From contig CP141137.1 of the NCBI GenBank assembly GCA_035236585.1, positions 7,766,327 to 7,830,326 of the forward strand: DNA of 64,000 bases, written 5' to 3'. Both the position numbers and the translations under genes were made by a program. Positions 34,501 through 47,083 of the stretch are shown here, piece after piece. Each line of letters opens with the position of its first letter. Positions within the stretch are counted from its first letter, which is position 1. Under the pieces are notes generated by a model. That model saw only the letters and a program-made list of their open reading frames with translations, was not told where the DNA came from and made no database searches. Source of the DNA: Warburgia ugandensis (Eukaryota > Streptophyta > Magnoliopsida > Canellales > Canellaceae).

Positions 34501-37500
34501 TAAAGAGATAGAGAGGGGCAAAGAGATTGATTACTTGGAATGGAGTAGATGTGGGAGGCAGCAACAAGGCAACATACCTTCATCTCGGGGAAGAGGAATA
34601 GGCTTAACCCTTTTCCCTTTCCCTATCTTTTTAACGGTCAATATATTGCATAAGATTCTAAGTTTAATGCCCAGCTAGCAAGTCTATGGCTTTGTTAGCA
34701 GTCTATGTATGACTCCACTTAATGTATCAATGGCTATATGAAATTTAGGTATGATTGAAAACCTTAGTTAAGTCATGGGTGTAGTTGTAGTAAAGATAGT
34801 TCACTGTATGGTTGAAAATATATAAAAATGTATAGGATTTTTTGTACCATTGAGCCTAATTAGAACTTAAAAGTAAGCAATGAATGCCCAAAAACTATGT
34901 GGAGGTGGGATTTATGTTAAGTAGAGGCATAAGAATAAAAAATACTATTGCACAAGGAGTCACCATTTGGGTGATTAGGGTTCAAGGCTATGCATGTGTG
35001 TAACCTTAAAAATAAAAAATAAAAAAGTACTTTATGGCCTGAAAAAGTTTTTAAAACATGATTGTACTATTATCCAATAGATAGTATTTTTTATAGTTGC
35101 CTAACTAATGTAGGTAAACAAGATGAATGATTTTGATCATTGTGAAGACCTAAATAAAACCTCAATAAGATTGGTTGCACTCCATCCCTCTCTTCTAGTC
35201 CTATTTTTCTTTTCTTCAAACATATTTTAGCAACCTCAAAATCATGGCATATAGTTAGACTATGTGCCCAAAAGTCCCACACAAAAATGAATTGACTAGA
35301 AGGCTAAGATTTTGCAATTAGTGTGATTTTTGTGGTGTATTATTCATGCATGCATATTGACGGGCAATCAGGAACATAGACTGCCTGAATTATTAAGTTC
35401 TTGTTAACCCAAAATGTATTGGAGTTGTTTTTAAGTATCATATATAGTGAAACTTGAAAGACTTTAAATAGTGTAATTTGGAAAGAATTCAAAACATGTC
35501 TATTAAATCAGTTACTTTCGTACAATTTTAATTATATATATATATATATAATTTGAGCTTTAGTATGCAATAGAAGAAAGCCATGTAAAGGTGCGATTGA
35601 GATCTCAGTGGACACAATCTCAAGGGTGGTTTACAAAGAGAAAGTAAGAGCTTTCGAGATCTGCAGTGAAATCTTATTCTGAAGAAAGACAGATCATAGG
35701 ATCTATAGCGAGATCTCATTCTAAGGAAAGAGAACTTCCAAGATCAACGATGATATATTCTTCTAAAGAATGAGAGTCAGATTGACCAGATCTTCTTCCA
35801 AAAGAAAGGATCAATGGTTGATCTCTTGGATCTAAGGTATGATTTTATTCTATTGTATATTAATTCCTAATATTCCTATCTCATTCAAGATAGTCCTCAA
35901 TCAGTTGATTGTGAAGGTACTTTGTTATTGTACTATTATATATATTTGATGATTCCTGCTATTCAATGGAAAACCATAGCCCTATCTTTTGCTTATTCAG
36001 TTTTTGATTGAAGATAAGATTTCGATCGAAAACCAGTAAACTGTAAACTTGAGCTTTCGATTGAGAAGAAAGTCAGAGAATTTTGAAGGGATTTTTGAAA
36101 AAGAAGAAGTATTAGCCTTGTCTAATTCTGCAAGTTGGATAAGAGAAGATTGAGCCTACCCAGGTGAAATCTAGGAGACAAGGTTGGCATTGATCTCTTG
36201 CACTTATGGGAGGCTCCAATTATCTTCAGGAAGCGGCTTTTGCAACGTACTCCTTAGGTGCCTCTCTCGTTTGAAAGCTAGGTCATAAGTTTGAGGTCGT
36301 GCACAAACACCCGCGGATGGGCTTTTGAAGGGTTGGTATTACTTACGTCCCTGAACGGATGGTTGTAGGGTTTAGATGGGTGTTGAGTATTTATCCAGCG
36401 TTATAACATTCTAAAGAAAGATAAACAGTCTAAAAAAATTACCAACAGAAAGTGGTAGATGACAGGAAACTTATATGGTTTAAAAACTTGAAAGCAGGCA
36501 AGTATTTAGTCAATTCAAATGAGTCTTAGGTGATCAGAAAGTACTTGAGTAGGATTTTGAATAAAATTTTGTTAGTTTCTACCTTATATAATATTTTCAT
36601 TTTATCTGCAGTGATGAATGTTAGCTAAGTCAGGTCAGGACTTCGTATTGTTGGTTGGAAGATTTCGTGTTCATATAATTTGTGTCTTATGCAGTTATTA
36701 CTTAATGAGTCGACTTGATTGCTACCTTCGATGAATTTTCTTAGTCTACTCGTGAATTATAAAACTATGACTAGAAATGTTGTACCTGATCATCATAGCT
36801 GTCTGCTTCCATTCTAGTCTGGATTTGAATAGGTGTATCATTTTCTTTCCAATAACTTTCTTCTCCAAGATCAGTCCTTTTTGATTCCCACGTGCTTGGC
36901 TCCTCCTGTAATGAACTGTCAAAGAGAAAAACATCGAAGATATTGTAAGACTTTTGGACATTCCAAGTAGAAGATCGATTTCATCTGATATCACGACTGC
37001 AAGAATGGATAGAGCCTCACTATCCAGAAACAAAAGAAAAAGAATGGATGGAGCCTCATGCTGAGCCCTGAATTAGGGGGGCCATTTTCTAGAATGAAGA
37101 CAATGGGGAATTTTTATTGTTTAATTGCAGTCTGGAATTTGACATTTAACATCTGCCATCAAAGGTCATCGATCGGCTGGATAATTAGGCTTGCCATAGT
37201 CTTGAATAGCTTATGAATCAATAGATGGTCCCATCATATGGACGGTTCATATCATCTTATTACTCTTAGATGTGTGACAATGATTTGATTTGTATGAGAA
37301 AATATATTGTGATTTTTATCTCCATTTAAGAGATACGTCCGGCAAAGTTTCTGTGAGATCCTCTCTTCTCTTCCTGCTGACCCAAACCACCTATTCCGTA
37401 GTAGTCCATGATGGATGAGCCATGCCGAAATTCTAAGCAATTTGGCGATTCTAAGGCTGACAACTTGTCTTTCTTTTATAGAAAATGGTCGTATAAATGA

Positions 37501-40155
37501 AATATGTTACGAAAACTGCAACGCAGATGAAGTATACAAGAACAGTCACACACAAGGACCTGTGATTTACGTGGTTCAGCAGGATGCTTACGCCTTTGGA
37601 AGACCCTCAACAAAACATCCACTGTATGATCAGCAAGGAAGAAGAATGCAGAGTTAGAGTTTTCCCAATAGACTCACCCTCTGTTGCAACTTCTGTTTCT
37701 CACACTAACCCTAATCTGAATCCCCAAACGCTAGCACATATAGAAGTACAAGGAACACCCCAAATACACTACACCTAATAGAAGATCATATATATGGTGG
37801 AAAATGCCTGGCTCTGCGCCAGGAGTTCCTATCTCACCCCCTGAACAGGCTTTGCTGGCCCCTCTCACCCAGCTTGAGGCAATGCGGAGCCCAAAACTCA
37901 GCTAAGCAGGGATAAATAAATGAGGAACAAGGTTAAAAGGTCCGCAGTGATTGCCCAATGTACATCAAGCATCTATTACATGCTTGAGATTATAACAAAG
38001 ATTTTAGAAATAAGAAATCTAATCTCACTCAACACATAAAACAATTTCCAAGGACCCGAGAATGAAACTAAAATTCACGAAATAATGCATAAGTCGATCC
38101 CTTCAACCAATAGGAAAGAATAGGCACATGGCAGAGACCCGAAAGGAGAGAATGACATGCCGTTCCAATGAAATTTATGACACTGAAAAGCTTTACATGG
38201 CTTTTCTCGAAGTTCAAGAGGGGCTCATTTTTGAGAAGCTTCAATCTATTGACAATGTGGAGCATATTGTGGATGACTGATGTCTTCAAAATCTGATTCC
38301 ATTGGGTAATTCTAACGTATGCTGCTTTTAGTTGGAAAATGGACCGTAAAGTGTTTACCGTCCATTTTGCCCGTCAAGAAAGCAGTGCGCAGGAACAGTA
38401 TCATCCATTGGATGAGATTATCAAGACATGAGTCATCTAGATTGTGCTTAACTTTGTGAATGGATTAGATCTTCAAGATATGGGCCTCTCTTGAATTCTA
38501 GGCGGAAAATCATGGAAAGCTTTCAAAGATAGAAATCTTCTCAAATGTGTGCCAAGTCCCTGGTTTGTAGCCTTCAACCGTAAGATTAGGAAACAATGGA
38601 GCAACTGTTTGAATTATCAATGAACCCTCTAGGAATAAAAATTGGTGGAAAATTTTATTCACTCATGCATTGCGGGTTCCACCAGATAGATACTGGATTC
38701 ACCCGTACTTTTTCTCTCTCACGGTTTCCCTGTGAAAATTTTAATGGTAAAATCGTGGTCAAGGTGGTAGGCTATTAGCATTTTCCTGAATGCTAACATT
38801 TTAGGCTACTGTAGTTTAGGCTATTGTTCCTGCTGATTAGCGTGCTGATATGGTGCTTCACCACCGAGTATTTAGACTTTAATCCCGCAAAATGATAAAT
38901 ACTCAAAAGTGATGCTAAATTGACTGCAAAGGGAGGTGCCTCTAAGTGACCACATTTACTGGAGTTCACCTTTGTATGATTTAAGTCTCATTCCCCTCCT
39001 TGCTCGACCTTTGGATGTATAACAGGGAAAAAAAGCATAAGGATTGGTATCATCTAACTTCTTATACGTTGTGCTTGAAAGACTAACAATTTATAAACTT
39101 TCTTAAATGATGGTCTAAATTTTAGTTCTAGAATCAATCAACCCACATGCTTCTTTTATCCATTAATATATAGACATCCAAAATGTGAAGTATGGGCTCA
39201 AAAAATGTGGTTGCTGGGACACACCTTTAGCTTTCCACTTCAAAAGTTTCCTTCTTGTGATTCAGCTTTAAGTCTACGGCAGGACACAATAACACCAGTG
39301 ATAACCTCTTACACACTTTATGACCTTTGCTCTCCGAGTCCCCACTTCTAGGGGCCTAGCCCCTAGTGAAAAGTTCCATAGCCTCCTAGGACAGCGTCTC
39401 AACCCGGATGGAAAACACAAGGTGAATGAAGGGTCGCACATTGGCTTACTGTGGCTGGATGTACTTAAAACAGGAGTTGGTACATCAACTCAACATGATG
39501 TTGCTGTAGATTAGCACATTTTCCCTACAACCAAAATAATAAAAGAAGGCAAGACGTTTGAAATCATAGCATTTTGTTCTTGCCTTGTAATTTACGAGCT
39601 GTAACAACTATTAACAATCATTCAAAATTAAAGGAAATGATACTCCGTTAGGACTCCCGCGGGACCCTCATTTGGGTTTTTGTGGTAGAAGTACTTGGAG
39701 CCACCTTTCTGAATGATGAAATCGTTCAATTTAACCATATTTCTTTCCAGTCAATATTATTTTTTCCTAAGCTGTTTTGACTTCCGCAATTTGGCCATCA
39801 TCTGTTTTAGAAATCAAACCAGCTCAGAAAAGAAAATGGCAGGATTGCTCAAAGTAATTTTTGTCCAGGAGTCATCTATGGTAATGGTGAGAGTGTAAAG
39901 TTCACAATATCAGAAAGGAGGCCCTAATAAAACTTAAAAGTAGCACTAAATGAGGGGTGTGGAAATAGCCCCAAAGGGAATATCTTTCCCACAAATAAAT
40001 AAATAAGACAAAATGTACTATATATATACTAAAGCAGTTTTTCTCCCAAACTCTATTATTTTTCCTTGTCACACTTTTGGCATCTATATTTATCCTCCTT
40101 TTATTGAGTTTTTAATGATTTTTCTCTCTAATTCATAATGAAATACATCCTCTAC

Positions 40156-40186
<31 letters not shown>

Positions 40187-40343
40187 ATGTGTGAGTGTGT
40201 GTGTGTGTGTGTGCACGCGCGTGTGTGTCATAATTAATATATTATAATTTATCTTCTATTTTTCTCTAAATTTTCTATTTATTATTGTGCATACTTGCTA
40301 AGGAATACTTCTAAAATAAACTCTAACTATCCTTATATATATA

Positions 40344-40378
<35 letters not shown>

Positions 40379-40531
40379 ATTCTTATATTATAATATCATA
40401 GTATTGGTTGAATAAGAGAATCTCTATAAGACTCATTATGTTCTCTTATATTTTTCTATAATCTTTTTTATTTATTTATTGTTGTGCATATTTGCCAAGC
40501 AGTAGGACTTCTAAAATAAATTATACCTATA

Positions 40532-40584
<53 letters not shown>

Positions 40585-42926
40585 AGAGAGAGAGGGGGGG
40601 GGTAAGGTAATTTCAGCAAGGAGTTGCAGGTATAAACTGAAGGTGACATGTGATTGGTTGGGAAGAAGTTTCTAACTGCCATTTTCTCTTAACTTTTTCT
40701 ACTTTTTTTCAACCAATCAAATATCACCTACTCCTTGCACCCGAATGAAACAGTTGAAATTAACATACCCCATATGTGTTTGTGTGTGTGTTACTTCTTC
40801 TTTTCATTGTCATTGTAGACCCACTTACTCAACCAATATTATAAGATAATAAGGGTTCAAAGAGATTCTAGGAATTGTTGGTAGAGGATGGATTCAATTA
40901 TAAATTAGAGAGAAAAACCTTTAAAAAATCAAAAGAAGCTTGATTAAAGATAAATGGCAAAAATGTCACATGACAAAATAACAGAGAGTTTAAAAGATCT
41001 AAAATTTCTTCATTTTATTTTTAAAGTAGTAAAGTTCAATTGTTAGTTCATATTTTCTAAAGAAGCAAGTCCCACTTAAATTAGTGATTTGAAACATAAA
41101 CTGATACGTCAGATATTGCATTGCACCTGCAAATTACTAGTTATGACCTATAGTGGAGAAATACGTTCCATTATGGAAACAAGCAACCAAGGATATCATT
41201 ACCTCTTCACTTATACGTGAGGGATTTTGTAGCACTTACCTATGCACTGGGCAGCAAGGAGCAGACTTAAAGATCCGTTGGGTGTTTTCTTGCAAATCAG
41301 ACGAATCCAAAGTGCCGATATACCGTCGATGGGTGTTTTTTCCTTTACGTACCCGTTTGGGGCTCTCCTCGTTCTTCGTAGATCTATACATCTGTGGATG
41401 AAGAAACAAATCTCTTACCCACCAATGGTTAAGATTAGCAATCACTTGTCAATCGTGTAAAACATTGTAATTTTAGCTGTAGCCATAAGATGATACAAGA
41501 GATAATTAATTACAACTATATGTCTGAAAAAATATACGATGATAATATCCAAATCCCTAATATGAGCATACAAACTAAACCCTAGAAAAAAAAAATGTTC
41601 AATTGTCATGCTTGGTCTTTTCTTCTTGAAATTAAATCAAAGAGCACTTTATGATGAGCGCTGATATAATTACAAATTAATCGTTTGTGTATTCTTATTA
41701 CTGAGAAAGGCAGTTAATTGTTTGAGTATTTTTATTACTGAGAAAGGCAACTAGATCTTGATTAACTTGATTTTTAGTAAGATTATTGTAGGTTTTGTTT
41801 GTTTTTAATTAGTTGCTTTCTGATATTTTTGTTTACTGATTTACTTTCGCAATTTTCAAGGTCGTTTTAGTTCGAGTGAAAATTGGCACTGAGAAAGGCA
41901 GTTAGTTGCTTTCTGATCTTTTAGTGGCATAAAATATAATAAACCAGAGTTTTCGTGGCAAAGAAAAAATAGTGCATCCTTCTTCTCTCATTTACCCAGT
42001 TCCTCTTTAACCTACCAAATTCCTCTGTCGTCAATTAATTGTATTTGTCTCTTATCTTCTTCCTCTATCCCCTTCTAAACTATCTTTCTGCAAAATGAAG
42101 ATTTTCATGAATAAAAGGGAATTAATCAGGTCTATTTGCATACTGTTTTCCCTGTTATAGATTAATTACATTATATCCATACAGAAATAAAGCAAAAACA
42201 GCCTTTGGATCTTTCATGTACAGAAAAGACACCATACGACCTTAAGGTTAGTTAATCTAACTGGTGGGCAATATCGATAAGGTCCAGCCATTCAATTTAA
42301 ATGGTTATACTTGTCAGCATACGGTGCAAGTGCTGCCATGGATCTCTTTCAATGTTTATTTACATATTTTAATTTTTTCTTTCTATTCCGCGACTACTAC
42401 AATTTTGGGGTGTTTGAAATATTGGGGCTCCTTTGTTATGAGGAATGACGACTACCTGAAGGTGGCTCTTGATATGAGATATATTCAATCCTTTCACTCC
42501 CATCAGTGGTCGAATACGCTTCGGTGTTGCTTCTGAAAAAAAAAAGAGAAACAGGAAAGAAACAAGAACATGTCAGAATAACAAAGGGAAGTAATATAAT
42601 AGCCCACTATTCACTGGATGGGCCAAATATATCGGAAGAACTCGAAATTCAACACTCGTTATCAACTAAGAGAGAGAGAGAGTGGGTGGGGGTTGGGAGG
42701 TCTTGCAGTTTTCCGGGGACCAACAAAACGTTAAGAACTCACTATGTTCTCCACCAAGGCGATCAACGGCCCCCGCAAAACGGCGATGAAGCTCTTCAGT
42801 CCAACGCAGGCGCGGAATTTGGGATCTGTTGTACTTCCTTACTCCAATTCTCTTTGGTTCTCTCATTCTTTGTTGTTGAAAATGGAGACGCTCATTCCTT
42901 GTACGGTCCAGTGTTTCTTTCTTCAT
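31516..42926 (-). CDS. GARP/G2-like (MYB-like, SHLQMY) transcription factor with EAR motif
   Basis: Nuclear DNA-binding protein, probably a repressor, rebuilt from minus-strand exons. E1 42926-42743 gives ~27 basic residues then VRKYNRSQIPRLRWTEELHR and RFAGAVDRLGGEH. E2 42532-42456 gives KATPKRIRPLMGVKGLNISH and IKSHLQ. E3 starts 41391 with MYRSTKNEESPKR; its donor is at 41352 (GTACGT), or less likely 41239. E4 about 37472-37337 reads LESPNCLEFRHGSSIMDYYG. E5 36905-36786 reads WESKRTDLGEESYWKENDTP and ends SYDDQ. E6 31806-31516 reads ITETSAVYRLFKDDEIGEAN, CGLSLSFSPWDVK, then EEYINLDLTIS and the stop. E1+E2 complete the GARP domain (residues ~30-91, with SHLQMY at 84-89). LSLSF and LDLTI are LxLxL-type EAR motifs that recruit co-repressors. 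Phases agree for E1/E2/E3 and for E5/E6. The E4/E5 join does not fit, so E4's limits or an extra small exon remain open. Total about 280 aa. ATG 42926 follows an upstream in-frame stop. Confidence 0.8.
31807..36785 (-). other. ~5-kb intron of the GARP gene
   Basis: Lies between donor CAG|GTACAA (36786/36785) and acceptor GGCAG|ATTACAG (31807/31806). AT-rich, no reading frame of note, with an (AT)n run near 35532-35550. I recognise no complete transposon in it. Confidence 0.55.
37480..37830. repeat. Possible LTR-retrotransposon remnant
   Basis: TGATTTACGTGGTTCAGCAG near 37562 resembles a block often found in LTRs or near the ends of plant Copia elements. The following sequence is richer in GC than its surroundings. 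No terminal repeats or target duplication could be defined. It lies in the intron between E3 and E4 of the GARP gene. Confidence 0.3.
37831..40160 (-). other. GARP gene intron sequence, mostly unannotated
   Basis: Part of the 3.9-kb intron between E3 and E4. A MITE family B fragment lies at about 39080-39200. The plus-strand frame 39320-39514 has no recognisable domain. Confidence 0.4.
39080..39200. mobile_element. MITE family B fragment
   Basis: CCACATGCTTCTTTTATCCA followed by TTAATATATAGACATCC, and TTATAAACTTTCTTAAATGA before it, match one arm of the element at 18954-19310. The other arm is missing. Confidence 0.5.
40162..40228. repeat. (CT)n(GT)n compound microsatellite
   Basis: About 12 CT units followed by interrupted GT/GC dinucleotides. 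Inside a GARP gene intron. Confidence 0.95.
40345..40375. repeat. (AC)n microsatellite
   Basis: About 15 AC units. Inside a GARP gene intron. Confidence 0.95.
40535..40602. repeat. (AT)n(GA)nG9 compound microsatellite
   Basis: About 24 AT units, 6 GA units and nine G, directly beside MITE family A copy 3. Confidence 0.95.
40606..40775. mobile_element. MITE family A, copy 3
   Basis: Outer arm GGTAATTTCAGCAAGGAGTT, inner arm AAGGTGACATGTGATTGGTT near 40640, and the opposite arm CAACCAATCAAATATCACCT near 40710. Uninterrupted version of the element split at 20.3 kb. Confidence 0.78.
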
Positions 42927-44179
42927 CTCAATAAATAGTATTCTTTACCTCAAAAGAAAGGAGAAAGGGAAAGTTCATCCTAGAAACCTTCATGGCAGGT
43001 GCAAGTTAGGCAGACCTGTTTTCATCTTGAAAGACAACTCGGCTAGCTAGCTTACAGCCGACGAGAATCATAGGATAAGCTTTAGACTGTAGACTTGAGA
43101 GTATGGTCGGTCAAAGTGATCTGCACGTAGCAAAAAAATGTTCAAGGAAGCAAAACCAAACACAACGTGAGCCACATTCTGAGACAATTCTCAATTTTGA
43201 CTGTAGCAATTCTCAATTTTGACTGTAGCACGATCGTGTACCATATCTTTCCTGTCCATCTTGTAGGTCCCGTTAGATTGTAGATCCTTGATCAAGTGTC
43301 AATCAGGATTGTTTACTTACGTCATCCTTTTTGGCGGTACGTAGAGTCTAATTTGTGTTGTTTCTTTTGGGTTACAACTCTTCAAGTGGTCCAGACCTTG
43401 TCACATTTGACATGTGCGTACCAGATTAGTCACGGCCGTATGTAGAAAAAAAGAGCAATAGTTTTCACATGGTACACTTTCCATAAAGATAAGGAAACAG
43501 TCAAGCCGCGTTAGGCAACTAGTTCTTCTTAGTATAGTGCTTTTAGGGGCTATTTATGTTTCTCCAGCAGCTCCACCAAAACTAAAATTTCCATTTCTGT
43601 ACAACCAAAAACACTGGAAACGGCAAAACACCTTTAGCCTTAGAATTTTTTTACTGGGTTTTTCATTCCAATTTATCAATACAAATGTGTTATCCAAAAT
43701 GCGTGCATGTTACAACTTAGGAAAACAATAGGACGGCCTTCAGGATAGAAATACCCTGCCCCCAACAATTCTATTTGGGGATTTATGACTTTTTGGACAG
43801 TTTTGTAACATGAGAGTCAATGAGTTATGAATTTCAGAAGCAATAAACACAAAAAACACCCACGTAGGATGGGATTAAGTCTGCTTAGAAGGTAGATTTA
43901 TCATTTGACCCGTTGAGGTAGCACTTACAGTAAAATGATCAAAATAACCTTAATTGGAGAATAAAATTTTGAATGAAAACCAATACCAAAATCCAGAAAT
44001 AAAAATTGCGTCTCTTGCAATGGGATTATTGATGTAGATCACCCCTCCCTTCCCACTCAAGAGAACCCTAAAATGTGTGTGGTCCAATGTAGGATATCAA
44101 GGGATAGCCATCATTTATTATTTTATATTATAATTAATTTTAGTTTATAAATAAGGAGTACATTGCTCTCTTATCATAT
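42927..44179. other. Upstream region of GARP gene, no further gene
   Basis: Presumed promoter of the minus-strand GARP gene. No convincing TATA box was picked out. It contains a 23-bp tandem duplication at about 43191-43234 (CAATTCTCAATTTTGACTGT repeated). Confidence 0.4.
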
Positions 44180-44252
44180 GCTAATTATACACAATAGGTA
44201 CTTATATTTAAGTAAGCTAATTATACACTATAGGTACTTATATTTAAGTAAG
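44180..44252. repeat. 36-bp tandem duplication
   Basis: GCTAATTATACACAATAGGT... at 44180 recurs at 44216 as GCTAATTATACACTATAGGT..., both ending TATATTTAAGTAA. Confidence 0.9.
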
Positions 44253-45168
44253 TCATTTAATGTCAATATTGGAAATTAAGTTAATCATGAGATAATAACA
44301 GAAACTTTAGGTAATATTAGAGGGGTTCTATGTAAAGGTAATTGAGAATCACAAGACATGGGGAAATACAATCCTTATTCCTTATAATACTTAAATAGTT
44401 CTCAAGGAGAATAGTAGTAGAAAATCACATTATGCTATACTTGCAACATGTAATGATATAGACCCTAGACATAAACTGCAATATGCAAACGTGTTCATTA
44501 ATATAAGACTTGATCTCACATCTAAAACACTTAGTGGACATGACTATAGTAGTATTTTTAAGATGACATAAACTATAGATTTCTTTAGATATCAAAGATA
44601 CATGATTTGAGTGGGCTCAATGCCTATCTTTGAGGTGCCTACCAACAAAGCTCATTATTGGTCATATCCAAGTGCTATGGAGAATTATATTTAGTGTAGG
44701 ACCATCATCAGTTGATTTGTGTAAATTCAAGGCTTCGCTATTGATAAATAGTTTATCTAGAATGAAGATCAGATTCATTGGTGGAGCCCACAATTATTTG
44801 GTTATATTTAAGGGTTTCCAATTGAATCTAGGTGTCCCTTTTAAGGACATAAATAAAATATGAAATGTTGGAAGGGCAAAATAATAATTACTCTAAAGGA
44901 TAATTAATCTCTCGTTAGTAGCCATGTGTGACAATTGGTTGACATCACATATTTTTAATTAAATAAAGGTTGCTATACAATAGAAGGAGTGCTACTTTAT
45001 ATTAGAATTTCTTACTTTTAGAAAGTGGAATGGAATTAACCTACTAAAGAAAAATACTAGAGAGATCACATATTGTGGAGTATGTGGACCAAGGAGGATC
45101 TCTAGTTTCTCTATAAAAGAGAGACTTGGAGGGAGAGAAAACCTGTAGGGGCAATTTGTATATAATGG

Positions 45169-45170
<2 letters not shown>
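44253..45170. other. Intergenic, no gene recognised
   Basis: No supported feature. Confidence 0.4.

Positions 45171-45237
<67 letters not shown>
45171..45237. repeat. (TC)n(AC)n compound microsatellite
   Basis: About 17 TC units followed by about 17 AC units. Confidence 0.96.
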
Positions 45238-45238
<1 letters not shown>

Positions 45239-46045
45239 GGTTGAAAAATCCTAATTAAGTATTGATTAGAGAGTTGTTTTCAAAGCTACCTCTGGTGAGA
45301 TGAGAGGAGCAAGAATTTGAAAAAAAAAGCTTGCATTCACGGAGTCTAATGAATTTTCTTCAGTCATCTTAACTAAGAGGAAAGTAAGTTTTGATTCCTT
45401 GATTTGTTTTATAAGTCATAGAAATGATGTAATCCGTATGATCCATGACTGAAAATTTTAAGATTATATTATGCCAACCTTGATTTTTATTTTTTGGTCC
45501 ATATATTTAGCAATCAATAATATGTGAATAAATAAACTGTGTAAATCATAAAAAGGGTGCACCGTATGATAAAAGATCTAAATACTTTCTTCCTTCCCAA
45601 AAGGCAAAGTAAAACTTAAACCTATCAACCATCAAAGTTATTATTGATTGTATTTGGAGGGGAAGAAGCCATTTGGCCAAAAATATTTAAGGAATCTAAA
45701 GATGCTTTGACATTTGGTTCCATCTTTGGACTATTGAGGTTTCAAAAGTATAAATTCTGGTGTAACAAACTTCATTGGCTGCTAGAATGACCATGGACTG
45801 CCATTGAGCTAGAAGTTGATACTCGTTGAAGGCGTTCATAATGGATTTCGTTGATGGCTACTTAATAAAACCGTTGTGATAGTTGCTTCTTTTAGCTTTC
45901 TTATTTTAGGTTTTCACTTCTTTTTTTTCTTTTTCTTTTTTACTATGGGCATTGGTTGGAGCAAAAATTAGTTGTTGATTTTAAGCATGGATGAAGTTGT
46001 GTGAAACCCCCATTTGGTGAATTTGTAGTTTGTAGACAATTTCTC
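45238..46045. other. Intergenic, no gene recognised
   Basis: No supported feature. Confidence 0.4.
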
Positions 46046-46048
46046 TTC

Positions 46049-46098
46049 CCGAACCTAGCATATGAAGGAGCTTTGTGCTCCAAGCTGCCTTTTTTTAA
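46049..46098 (+). repeat. Au SINE 3' end fragment
   Basis: CCCGAACCTAGCATATGAAG, GAGCTTTGTGCTCC and GCTGCCTTTTTTT match only the last ~50 bp of the family. Confidence 0.65.
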
Positions 46099-46989
46099 GG
46101 CAATTTTATCTATTTTGCTTTGCAATTATTCTTCGAGTTGTTGAAATGTGCACCAGTAGTGTTATTTCCATCTGGTTTTCTTGTTCAATATATATTTGAG
46201 TGAGAAAGAAATAGTGCAGTTGAATCCAAATGTTGGAAAAATTAGTGATGTAGATGTTTAAATAGAGGAAAGAAGCTACAGAAAAGAAACACATCAAGCC
46301 AACCAAATCTCAAATATTCATGCATTCCAAAACTATAAAATCCACAAGGTTCTATGATGGCCAAATGATCACAGAGAGAGAGAGAGATAATTCATTGCAA
46401 ACAATATTATTTTTCTACAATGACCCCCATGATCCTAAAATAAATTATTGTTAAATGGCACACTACTCAGTCAATGCCACCTCAGCGGGTCAAAAGCCAA
46501 GTAGGAAAGACACGTTGGAAAAGTGCATAGGGGTTAATTGTTATTAGACATTCAGGTGAAACCATAAATGATGTTTTAATATAGGCCATAAATGATTGGA
46601 ATTTTTCTCTGGGTAGATTCAAAGAAAGTTGAACAGATAATATTTTTCTCTAATTTTGCCTTTATTATCCTAACACGATTTGGAATCAACTATGTTTGTA
46701 TTTCCAATTCTTATAACCCATTCTCTCTATATTTTTTGAATAGAAACTTTCTCTATATGTTATTTTATGTATTCTATGAAACCTTACAAAATTCTTGTAA
46801 GTGTATTATCATATAAGCTTTTTTTTATTTCCTTTTTTGAATGTTGAACACATATGAGCATGAGCATCTCGAGCCTGTGCCTACTAGGTATTGTGATACA
46901 GGCCCTTCATGCACCGCTATGGTAGAAGGCATTTGCGGTATAAATTTGTTGAGTATGTTAGTTTTTGCTGCTACAAAAATTAGGAATGG

Positions 46990-47052
46990 ACATACATACA
47001 TACATACATACATACATACATACATACATACATACATACATACATACATACA

Positions 47053-47083
<31 letters not shown>
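46990..47083. repeat. (CATA)n microsatellite, about 23 units
   Basis: Uninterrupted tetranucleotide run. The Met-Tyr-Val-Cys or Thr-Tyr-Ile-His repeat proteins readable here are artefacts. Confidence 0.98.

Noticed and set aside
41240..41352. Longer version of GARP exon 3 using the GTAAGT donor at 41239
   Set aside because: The donor is strong, but it leaves phase 2, and the extra residues (VRKGKNTHRRYIG...) do not look like the family. The GTACGT donor at 41352 is preferred, though the longer form could be an alternative transcript.
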